This document shows positions 1 through 12,500 of a stretch of 64,000 bases of DNA, one piece after another. The DNA is from Spisula solida. Its lineage: Eukaryota > Mollusca > Bivalvia > Venerida > Mactridae. The notes under the pieces were generated by a model, which had not been told where the DNA came from, made no database searches, and saw only the letters and a program-made list of their open reading frames with translations. Within the stretch, counting starts at the first letter, position 1; the number at the start of each line of letters is the position of its first letter. The stretch is from assembly GCA_947247005.1 (NCBI GenBank), contig OX365947.1, positions 39,388,760-39,452,759 on the forward strand. The letters run 5' to 3'. The position numbers were made by a program, and so were the translations under genes.

Positions 1-346
1 AATGTGATACAGGCTTCAATGAAATATATATCTCGTTCCATATTTCCATTTTTATAGACAATTGTTATTTATATGTATAACAGCCCCAATTGACACTTGT
101 AAGATCTTTTGTCCTTTGACATGTCCATCCAATAAATATTTACTTTCAATTTGCGGTCGAATGTTCCTGGATAGCTCTTCAATTTTATGAGAGTAGATTA
201 TGCAGATTTAGATTTATGAAGTCGTCAGGAACTCAATTTGCAAATACCGGTAATAGGTAAAATAAAACATCGCAAAAATAAAACATAGTATAAATGATAA
301 CGTATGTAGTTCTATGTATAGTTGATCTATATACTTCTATCTTCAG
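1..346 (+). other. end of an upstream TRPM intron
   Basis: Non-coding AT-rich sequence before the acceptor at 345-346. I see no exon or repeat in it. Confidence 0.7.
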
Positions 347-572
347 TGAATGGTCCAACTTGGCTGTTGGGGTACTAAGTGAGTGTTATTCCACTGATGA
401 ACATAAAGCACAAGATTTACTGGTGAGAGAACTAACCAACTGGGGTGATACAACATGTATGATGATAGCTGTTAAAGCTGATAACAAGGACTTCATCTCA
501 CAGACAGCATGTCAGTCTTTGTTGAACAGTATATGGATGGGAAAACTTTCATTGGACAATTCTACCTGGAGG
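347..572 (+). CDS. TRPM2: TRPM exon 1 of window: pre-S1 cytosolic region
   Basis: It begins after atcttcag with one base completing a split codon, then reads [14 protein letters not shown] and ends LSLDNSTWR before gttagt. The segment holding [27 protein letters not shown] and WMGKL matches the helical stretch just before S1 in TRPM channels. It ends in phase 0. A copy of its last bases and donor lies at 680-711. Upstream exons are not in the window. Confidence 0.9.
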
Positions 573-3500
573 GTTAGTTTATGTTTGTACCACAAGATTC
601 AAGAGTGTACCAGTCCTGTATTATATGTTTGTATCTGTACCTCTATGGTTGTACCTATACTGTATGGTTGTACCAGTCTATTCTACCTGGAGGGTTAGTT
701 TATGTTTGTACCTGAATTGTATGTTTTTATCTGTACCTGTAGTTTGCTGGCTTAGAATTAGATTATTATTATGTTATTTTACCAGAAAATTTTGGTTCAT
801 CTTTTGTCAAAGCGATAACTAACTGTCACACAATTTTCACATTAATGTTGTAATACATGATATGGAGTTATGCTAATTTGTACAATAGTCCATGTTATAA
901 GCGTGGCCATGGCCAAGTGGTTAGGGTGTCCTCCATGGGAGCGGGAGAATTCCGGGGAAGCTGGCTTAGAATTGATGAGGTATGTTGGTGAGCCGCCCGC
1001 TAGTTAAAACAATGGTTACCGTAAGCCTATCTCTACCAGGAGCCCGGCAATAAGGGAAGGCATTCGGGAGGTACTGTGCACACAAAAGATTGGCTTACCC
1101 TTTCAATAGGGTTGACACTATAATAAACAATGCCTTTACCTGTTACCTTTAACTATAAGTAATTGTCTTGATTATGTATGTTTATTGTCTCTATAAGGTT
1201 TGAATTTGGTCATAATTCAGAATAATCTCTGTCTTTTTTCGAGAGATTTTATTTATCATTTCATTGTTTGGTTTCAGTTACTTTTATGTACAGTATTTCC
1301 ACCATTTGCTTTGATGATACTCAACTATCAACACGATCAGGAAGCCAAGATAAACAATAGAATCAAAAGTCAGGAATATCAGCTAGATAACAATAAGGTA
1401 AAACTGCCGTTTGTACAAGGGGCATGCTGTCCAAGTTGGGGTGTTCAACAAATATGCAGGAAATGCACTTTATTGCTTCACAATAAACTATAGAATCAAA
1501 AGTCAAGAATATCAGCTAGATAACAATGTAAAATCAATGGATATAGGATCTGTCATGAGTTGTCTTTGGAGATCAAAATTAAATGAAAATTTCTTAAACA
1601 GGTCAAGAAAAAACAGGTTATAAAGCCTTTGACGAGTAGAATGATTTGTTTTAGTGACAAGTTTAAGAAATGTTGATCTCAACCTGGTCCCAAGTATAAA
1701 TGAAATAATGTTACAGAAAATGCTACTTAACCCCCAAATTAATTCAGTTTGTGTGTTTTCATTTCAATATTGTATTAAAATTCTCTACAATGTGCTTCAT
1801 AGTTGTAGCGCTTCGTATGAGGGAGGTCTGGGGAAAACTCTGGGGTCACATTATTGTTTTGAAAGACAACATAAAATTGGTACATTTCTGCTGCCTGATG
1901 CTCAGTATTTACAAATGAAAGCTGGCTTCTCTACTCTCATATGCTTGTTGCAATAGATTAGTTATTAATGGAATCTTCTGAGTTAAAAATTAATATAATT
2001 TGTGAATTGTTCTTGATAGAAGAAGATATTCGACATGTATGATGTAAGTAGGGTCATGCAGTGATGTGTTATACCAACATACTATACAGTCATATACAGT
2101 CATATTCACCCATATTCACCATATTCACTGTAACAATTTATCTATGTTTGAGGTAAACTTATATACAGTTAAAACTTGTTATGTCAACATTTTTGGGACC
2201 GTAAAAAATATGTCAACATATCTGAAGGTCGACAGAACAGGAGCCAACAGTTCTGACAAATTTCCGTACTCGTCAAAATTCATAATAAAAAAGTCCCCCT
2301 GCCTTTCTGTCGGTGGGGTTGGTACATCAGTTTGAACATGAACTAATACAAATATGCAATTAAAATGGCGAAAGATCAAGCCTATAATGCTTACCGTTAT
2401 CACCAAAATATTTTATCAAGTGTTTACCATGAGGGTCGAGTTTATAGCCTCGTTTTGAAACGAGTACAGTACTTTAATTGTAAACAAAAGATTCAATCAA
2501 CATGCCAAACATCTGAAAGCAACGATGACACTCTATATCTTTGTTTACAATGTAAAGTATATGCATTTAACTGTCGGGAAAAAAACAAGCATGTTAAAAT
2601 AAATTGCGAAAGCATACAAAAAGGTATTTTTGTTCACCTTCCCAGAACCACGCTAGTTCAGCAGATTTTATTATTTCATACGCTGAAATAGGTTACAATT
2701 TGATTACAAGCTTTAATTACATTTGCAAAATGTGAACACATTATTAATTGTTAACAAACAATGGTTCGAAACAAGTATTTTCACGGTCAATTAACAACTT
2801 TTAAATTTCAATTGTTTCAACACAATGTCGACACAACTGTAAGATGCGAAAATATCATTTGGGCCACAACCATCGTGTTGACATAAGCGGAATGTCGACA
2901 CAGGCATGTCGACTAAAACATCATATTGAAGATAGAATATAGAGCAACCCAAATCAGGGATTTGAACGTATGTGGACATAACCGTAGTGTCGATACAACC
3001 GATGTTGACACAACGGGTTTCAACTGTAGTAGTATCCATGCAGTATAGTTTGTGTCTTTAGTTTTGGCTAGCAGAAATATGTAGGCGCTAGACCAAAGGG
3101 CATCATCATCACAGTCTTCACTTTTAGTGGGAAAAAACCCTCAAATATTATGTTTCTGTATGTAATCTGTTAGCATGATAACTCTTTTTCGGCTCCAAAC
3201 ATAAAAAACAGACAATTTCATTACTATGAGAGTTTACTAAATATTCTATATAATGCAGTCACTTCTGGCAATATTAGCTGGATAACAGGGCGCCGAATAA
3301 ACTTTGCTTTATTAGGTAACCTGGTCATGTGACTTCTGATAAACCGTCAACTGACCACGTGATCTGACAGACTATACTTCATATATGAGAGTCGCCGGAT
3401 GAAATCCGTACCCGAGTGTGAGGTGTTCCTATCCTAAATGAAATGGTGGTTGATTAATTATTTTCTATTTAGCATGTTCACAACAATGTATAAATTCACA

Positions 3501-6500
3501 GTCACTTTTAGCCTACCTCTTAACTCCAACCATTCATGTTTCAAAAGTGTGTTCACATTTTTAGGCAAAGCTGTAGTCGTATACTTACTGTATATTCACT
3601 TTTTATCGACAAAAATTAACTACAAACTGCGTACACTTTGTTGACAAATAATTAACAACATGTAGGTGTATACACACTGCATGTTCAATTGTGTCGACAA
3701 ATAGTTGACAACAAGCGAGTATATACACACTGCATGTTCAATTGTGTCGACAAATAGTTGACAACAAGCGAGTATATACACACTGCATGTTCAATTGTGT
3801 CGACAAATAATTGACAACAAGCGAGTATATACACACTGCATGTTCAATTGTGTCGACAAATAATTGACAACAAGCGAGTATATACACACTGCATGTTCAA
3901 TTGTGTCGACAAATAATTGACAACAAGCGAGTATATACACACTGCATGTTCAATTGTGTCGACAAATAATTGACAACAAGCGAGTATATACACACTGCAT
4001 GTTCAATTTTTGTTGACAAATAATTAACAACAAGCGAGTATATACACACTGCATGTTCAATTTTTGTTGACAAATAATTAACAACAAGCGAGTATATACA
4101 CACTGCATGTTCAATTTTTGTTGACAAATAATTAACAACAAGCTGGTGTATACTGGGACATTGCCTAGTTATTGACTTGTTGTAGATAAATAGTTAACAA
4201 CAAGCACATAGTACTTACTTGGTAATATTTTATTAGAACCATTGCAATCATTGTGTATGCTTTAGTTGATATAATGCTGGATACGGGATTATATTTTGGT
4301 CGTCACTTCCATGAAACGGTTGAAAATTAACCCCCTTTGAATAATAGTAACAGTAAGCTATCTGTTAGTGCTAACTAAATAACATAAGACAATGGTGTTG
4401 ATCACAATGTTTTGTTTTTGTATGCATAACTTTCCAGACTTGATGATAGTTAACTCTGTAATAAAGACTATTTCAATGAGACATCTTCGAAGCTCAAGCT
4501 GAGAAAGTACTTTCCATGCATATTTCAACACTTTATGGTCACAGTTTTGATTGGTGGGACAGTTTCGGGCAAAAACTGTAACCAGTATGAAGTTGCATGG
4601 ATAGTACTCATTCTCGGCTTGAGCGTCGAAGATGTTGTGTTACAATTGGTCAAAGAACAAAATACTCATGGTTCTTTTTAACTTTTTGTTGTCAGATTTT
4701 TATTTGCGTTCTTAGCCAAAAATTATGTCACATATCATGTGGCATGTCCGCACTGGTTATACATATATCAGTTATCCTGGTGTAATTATCCCGATGTAAC
4801 AGTCAGTTCTATCACCCCCCTGAACTTTAGCCGGGGGATAAACCAGGTAAGCCCACTTTATTCCCCACCAGGCCTCGGCCAAAAATCATGTCACGTTGAA
4901 TATTCAAATGTCAACATTGATCTTTCAGACGGATGGTAACAAACCAAAGTTGTTTAGGAGACAGACAACTATGAAGATGTCAACAGGACAGGGTAGTGTG
5001 AAAGAAAGTAGAACTTCACTGTGAGTCTATCTTCTGTAAAATCATTGATATTTGGGGGGGGGGTAATTTCATGGATTTCGTAGATGACCTAAACCATCAA
5101 ATTAAATCCCCAATGAATAATTAATAAAAACCAATAAATATGTCAAGTTTACAGCAGCTGACAAATTTTACAAGTTCAGTTAGGTATAAGACTAGGTTTT
5201 TGGGAAGTTTAATTGCTTATTATTCCCCTTCGAACAGTTAAACAGTTTCCATGTTAGATTTATGAAACTTGGTATGTGGATAGGGGGCAATAAGGGGATT
5301 ATGCATGTCTAAAAATATTTTTATTCTGACTAAAAGTTTGGTTGTTATGGAGACCGAAAGAGAGGAAAATGGCCAAAATCTGGATCCTACCATAACTCAA
5401 ATGTAAGTAAGTGCCAATAAAGAGATTATGCCCATCTAAATATTTTTTGATTCTGACAAAATTTGTGGGTGCTAATTATTGGCAACAGAAACATTGAAAA
5501 TAATTTAAAGGTCATTGCTTCAAACTGGTAAGCGACTTCTGTAAAGTGACTTGTATAAACATGTAATAAATCAGTTATTATACCTGTTTGATGTTTGTAT
5601 GATTTATGATAATTGGTGTGAATTTTGACCTTGCTTTTTTTTCCTGGAATCCAAAATCCTTGAAATTACGTCCCCGCAAAATGGTCTGTTTTGCAAATAT
5701 ACGAAACTTTGTCCCATTGAAATTAAATGATTTTCCAGTACTTACTATCTGCTTACTTCTGTAGGCTAGAATAGGCAACTTCCTACAGGATCAGCCCAGT
5801 TTCCTTCCTGTAAATCTGATGTTAATTTCGACTTGGGGTCAGGAAAAACACCAGAATCCTAGCTGTTAGGCCACTGTAAATTTCAACTTGGGGTCAGGAA
5901 AAACACCAGAATCCTAGCTGTTAGGCCACTGTAAATTTCAACTTGGGGTCAGGGAAAACACCTGGGTACTGTTTTATCAAAGCACTTACGAAAATCTTAA
6001 ACTTACGCTCAAATTTAAATACCTTATAATGCTTTTACATCTACAAATAGGGGACATATATTGTTTGTAGGAGATCATTAACTGAATCATTGTTAATATT
6101 CCATATCCCTTTACCAGAATTTGCAGCTGTTAAAGAATTATAAAGAATTCAAATTTGGACGTAAGTTTAAGGCTTCCGTAAGTGCTTTGATAAAACAGTA
6201 CCCAGAATCCTAGCTGTTAGGCCACTGTAAATTTCAACTTGTGGGGTCAGGGAAACCCTCAGGATTCTAGCTGTCAATTCACTGTAAATTTCGACTTGTG
6301 GGGTCAGGGAAACCCTCAGGTTACTAGCTGTCAGTCCACTGTAAATTTCAACATGTCTGATGTTACCTGTTGTTATTGTATGTTACAAGTCTGGTGATAC
6401 CTGTTGTTATTGTATGTTACAAGTCTGGTGATACCTGTTGTTATTGTTTGTTACAAGTCTGGTGATACCTGTTGTTATTGTATATTACAAGCCTGTTGTT

Positions 6501-9500
6501 TCCTGTTGTTATCGTATATTACAAGCCTGATGTTACCTGTTGTTATCGTATATTACAAGCCTGATGTTTCCTGTTGTTATCGTATGTTACAAGCCTGATG
6601 TTACCTGTTGTTATCGTATGTTACAAGCCTGATGTTACCTGTTGTTATTGTATATTACAAGCCTGATGTTACCTGTTGTTATCGTATGTTACAGACAAGC
6701 TATAGAGGAGAAAGAAACATCGGGGCCATCACCATCAGTGAAGCAGAAGGGACTAAGTATCAAGGATAAGATGTATTACTTCTTCAACGCCCCTGTTGTC
6801 ATCTTTATGAATAATGTGGTATGCTGCATAAATATTGAATTATTATATTTGTTTACAATTTTGCAGTTTATTTTTATACGCCCGTTGAAAACGGGACGTA
6901 TTATGTGAACACCCTTGGCGGGCGGGCGGGCGGCGGCGTTTGTCTGTACTCTAGCGCAAACAGTTTTCATCCGATCATCTTCAAACTTGCTGACAATGCT
7001 TATGGGCATAATATCTAGGCCATGTTCGATTATAGGCCAAATCGACCCAGGCCTTATTGGGTTATGGTCCTTTAATAACCAAATAAGTATGAAATTGGCC
7101 TTGTCTGTACTTTTACGCTAACAGTTTTCATCCGATCATCTTCAAACTTGCTGACAATGCTTATGGGCATATTATCTAGGCTAAGTTCGATTATAGGCCA
7201 AATCTGCCTAGGCCTTATTGGGTTATGGTCCTTTAATAACCAAATAAGTATGAAATTGGCCTTGTCTGTACTCTTACGCTAACAGTTTTCATCCGATCAT
7301 CTTCAAACTTGCTGACAATGCTTATGGGCATAATATCTAGGCCAAGTTCGATTATAGGCCAAATCGACCCAGGCCTTATTGGGTTATGGTCCTTTAATTA
7401 CCAAATAAGTATGAAATTGGCTTTGTCTGTACTCTTACGCAAACAGTTTTCATGCGATCGTCTTCAAACTTTGTGACAATGCTTATGGGCATAATATCTA
7501 GGCCAAGTTCGATTTTAGGCCAAATCGGCCTAGGCCTTATTGGGTTATGGTCCTATAATTACCAAAATAAATGTGTAATTTACCTTGTCTGTTCTTTAGT
7601 GCAAACAGTTTTCATCTGATCATCTTCAAACTTTGTGACGATGCTTATGGGAATAAAATCTAGGCCAAGTAAGATCATAGGCCAAGTCGGTTTAGGCCTT
7701 ATTGGGTTATGGGCCTTTAATTACCAAATAAGTAAGAAATTGGCCTTGTCTGTGCTCTAACGCAAACAGTTTTCATGCGATCGTCTTCAAACTTTGTGAC
7801 AATGCTTATGGGCATAATATCTAGGCCAAGTTTGATTATAGGCCAAATTGGCCTAGGCCTTATTTGGTTATTATCCTATAATTACCAAAATAAATGTGAA
7901 ATTTACCTTGTCTGTTCTCTAGTGCAAAGAGTTTTCATCTGAGTATCTTCAAACTTGGTGACAATGTTTACGGATATAATATCTAAGACAAGTTCAATTG
8001 TAGGCCAAATCAGCCTAGGCCTTCTTGTGTTATGGTCCTTGAATTAAAAAAAATGTTGGATTGTTTGTTTTTTTCATTCACCATGCCCTGAGACTCCCCA
8101 TGCCCCAAGACGGGCGTATTTTGTGACATTTTGGCACTCTTGTTTAATCATCCTTTGACAGACAGGTCCTAGTAAAAACCCTTTACTAAAGAATGTAACA
8201 CCGCAGCTAACAAGCATTTTGTTTTGAATGTATGTTGCCTTGATTACTGTTAACCAATTTACTTTTGTGAATACAGTCAGAACTCGATATAACGACATTC
8301 GATATACTGACAAATTCATTATACTGACATCATATTTGGGGACAAAAGTATTAAAACGCTCTTTGTATCAATTAAGTATACTGACATATTCGTTACAACG
8401 ACATTTTTCTTGGAAACGAACAGCGTCGTTGTATCGAGTTCTGACGTTACTAACTTTCGCGTTTTGCTGATCGTCGGCATATTCGCGACTACAAACTTTC
8501 GCGTTTCCTGCAATGTCCATATTAATGTTTTTAACACTCGAACTATGCGAAACTAAATCGCCCGAAAGAATTTCTAGGTATACAGTAATACTATCCAAGC
8601 ATGGCACTAAGACTAGTGAAACAGTGTAGCTCTTGTTTATATTTCTTTGTAGTGTTGTCAATAGGCCCAAAGTTAGTAATTTTGATAGATTCGCCAATAT
8701 TCCTATGTGAATGACATATACAGTAATACATAGCACATTTTAAACAAATGAAAAATTACTATAAATATATATGATTTCATATGACATTAAATAAAGCGTT
8801 CTATGTTTCAGCTATCTTACATCGTGTTCCTCGGACTATTCACATACGTGCTTATATTCAACTTTCACCCATCTGTATCAGTACCAGAGATCGTGCTCAT
8901 GGTTTGGGTGTTCACAATATTTGCTGAGGAGATTAGACAGGTATGTACTTTCTGTTTGTGTGTTGTTTGACCATGACCTTGACACTGTATGACCTTTACC
9001 TCATATGACCATGACCTTGACCTCAAATGGAATACTAAACAAAGGTCATCATGGGATGTAGAAGGATAGCTGTGAACATTTTTTGTTCATGTATGAAAGA
9101 CCTGTCATGTCATATTTATTATTTTATGTTCTGATAGTCATAATATGTGACATCGTTAATATGACTGATTACTCTATTTAAGTTATGTGCCAGTACTACT
9201 GCATGTATTAAGCTTGTGGTCTTATTCAGCCCAATACAATTTTGTGTGAATGTGTTTAGCTTTTTTTTATTTTATTTTATTTACTCTTGAGCTGTTATCT
9301 TAGAATGAACCGTGTTGTATTGTAGTATTAGGTGTTGGAATATTGAATATTTGATATTGTCCTCTGCTTTTAAGTTGTGTATACAGTATGAGTCTATGTC
9401 TGTATCCAGTATGACGGTATCAAACTCAGATTGCATTTTGTATGTTATTATGGCATTTTGTTATCAGGTTGGATGTTTTTCTGAAACAGAGCTGTCATTC

Positions 9501-12500
9501 ATACATACTCGTATACAATCTGAATGCAGTATTTAGGTGTATTGTAATCCCATCCATTATTTGGCTACTGTACACAAGATTACTCATGCAATATGTGGCC
9601 TCAAAACTACAGACTCTATAGCTAATGGTATTGACTGTTTTGAGACAGCTCGTTTAATTGGTCAATCATATTACATTTCCCAGCATCGTCCAATAGGAAA
9701 TGTCAGTTTTCGATTAATTTCTATAATCTCAAACCCAAAGTTTGTTATATCCAAACATGACAGTGTAGTTAACTATGCACAAAATTCAAAGTCCACAGTA
9801 TGTCATTCATTGCGGGGTGAGTGTATACGCTAGCTTAAAATACCTTTCTGGTTGATTTGTTCCATGTCTAACTCTTGCGTTGGTGGGTAGGTGCTGCCAC
9901 CAATTTTGTGTAGCTTTGGATTGTCTGTGCGCTACAGTACTTTTTATGTTAAAATATCTAGTCAGATCTACCAGTAGATTATTGGTTGATAATTTAGATA
10001 TCGTAACTTTGTTCAGATTATTTGGTACTTGAATGTGAGTATATAGCTGTTGGTTGTTATATAACATGATGGCTATACATGTATCAAGATCTGTATTTTG
10101 GTACAGCTTAACGTTGGCTTGAATATAGGCTAGATGTTGCATAATTTTAACTGAATGTCTTATTACAATGTATGCACCATTGATTGCCATCTATTTATGT
10201 GAATGCCAGTTGTATATGTGAATGCCAACTGTATATGTGAATGCCAGTTGTATACATGAATGTTAGCTGTATACATGAATGCCAGTTGTATACATGAATG
10301 TCAGCTGTATACATGAATGCTAGCTGTAAACATGAATGCCAGCTGTATACATGAATGTCAGCTGTATATGTTAATGTCAGCTGTATACTTAAATGTCAGC
10401 TAGCTGTATATGTGATTGCCAGCTAGCTGTATATGAAAATGCCATCTAGCTGTGTATGTGATTGCTAGCTGTAAAATTCATATAAATACGGGTACATATT
10501 ATATAAAAAATGTTAAAATTATTTGTGTATATGAGCCTGTCAATACATTGTCTATTATTATACAAACTGTATGTTGTTTAGTAGTTACACCATTTCAATA
10601 TGAAAGTGCATGATTTTGTAGTTAAATATATAAATTTCACATTATATTTCACATCTCATAGGTTGTAATTTTATAAACACTTACAGCTAAATTGTTCTGT
10701 TGTATGATTTCTTCATTCAGTTTTGTCTGTTAGTATAGCAAATATTTGAGTTCTTTAATTGTTTGATTTCTTCTGTAATTTTATTTAACATTTTCGCTTT
10801 ACTTAGATTGTCAGAAACTTCCTCGCTACCAAGGTGCCAAAGGTATGGAAGTCTGGTTGTTTTTATGTGTCCATCTTTGTTTATTATTTATACAATATGA
10901 GATTATACATGAATTATTATACCCCCAGAAACATAGTATATGGGGGCTATATTGGAGTCATGCTTGAGGTTGGTTGGTTGGTTGGTTGGTTGGTCCGTAT
11001 AATTTTGTCCATTGGTCATATTTTATTGAAACTTTGCATGACTGATCAGTACCAAGTCTTGTTGTGCATATCGTCGGCTGGCGTTGTTGGGATTAATTTT
11101 AAGGGAGTTATGGCCCTTTATTTTTTATACTTATAAATTTTGTCCGCGCTATTTCTCTGCAGTTGTTGGTCGTATTTCATTGAAACTTTGCATAACTGAT
11201 CAGTACCAAGTCTAGTTGTGCATATCGTCGGCTGACGTTGATCAGATTAATTTTAAGGGAGTTATGGCCCTTTATTTTTTATACTTATAAATTTTGTCCG
11301 CGCTATTTCTCTGCAGTTGTTGGTCGTATTTCATTGAAACTTTGCATGACTGATCAGTACCAAGTCTAGTTGTGCATATCGTCGTCGGACGTCGGTTGGA
11401 TTAATTTTAAGGGAGTTATGGCCCTTTATTTTTTTTATACTTATAAATTTTGTCTTCGCTATTTCTCTGCAACCGTTGGTTGTAATTCATTGAAACTTTG
11501 CATGACTAATCAGTACCAAGTTTAGTTGTGTATATCATTGATGGCCATCGGTCGGATTAATTTTAAGGGAGTTATGGCCCTTTATTTTTTTATACTTATA
11601 AATTTTGTCTGGGCTATTTCTCTGCAACCATTGGTCATATTTCATTGAAACTTTGCATAACTGATCAGTACCAAGACTAGTTGTGCATATTGTCGGCAGA
11701 TGTCCATAGAATTAATTTTAAGGGAGGGAGTAATGACCCTTTATTTGTTTACACTTATAAATCCTGTCCAGGCTATTTCTCTGTAATCATTGGTCCTATT
11801 TCATCGAAACTATGCATAGCTCATCAGTACAATTTCTAGTTGTGCATATCATTGGCACACGTTGGTCGGATCAATTTTAAGGTAGTTATGGCCCTTTGTT
11901 TTTTCACTTATAAATTTTGTCTGCGCTATTTCTCTGTAACAATGGTCGGATTTGATGAAACTTTGTATGGATGATCAGTACCAAGTCTAGTTGTGCATAT
12001 GGTCGACACACATTGGTCTTATCAATTTTAAGGGAGTTATAGCCCTTTGTTGTTTTACACTTATAAATTTTGTCTATGCTATTTCTCAGCAACCAATCAT
12101 ACGATTTCAATGAATTTTTGCATGACCGATCAGTTCCAAGTCTAGTTGTGCTTATCTGACTGTGTCAAGCAGTTGCTGGGGGTATTCATCACATTCAGTG
12201 ATATTTCTTGTTGCCCCTGGCTTGCTCTTCACACAACAAATTATCTCCCCTGGATTACTCTTCACACAAATGAATTATCTCCCCTGTCTTGCTCTTCACA
12301 CAAATGAATTATCTCCCTTGGAGTACTCTTCACACAAATGAATTATCTCCCTGGATTACTCTTTACACAAATGAGTTATTGAATTATCTCCCTGGATTAC
12401 TCTTCACACAAATGAATTATCTCCTCTGGGGTGCTCTTCACACTATGAATGATTTACCCTGGACAACTCTTCACACAATGAATTATCTCCCCTGGAATAC

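Noticed and set aside
3897..4141. Reverse repeat frame ([16 protein letters not shown])
   Set aside because: Translation of a 53/54-bp minisatellite; the second frame gives an equivalent repeat peptide.
8319..8736. Reverse frames around 8.3-8.7 kb
   Set aside because: They overlap a Tigger-like MITE and AT-rich DNA; no similarity recognised.
9807..10190. 127-codon reverse frame
   Set aside because: Not recognised, inside a TRPM intron, with ordinary AT-rich composition and no nearby exon signals.
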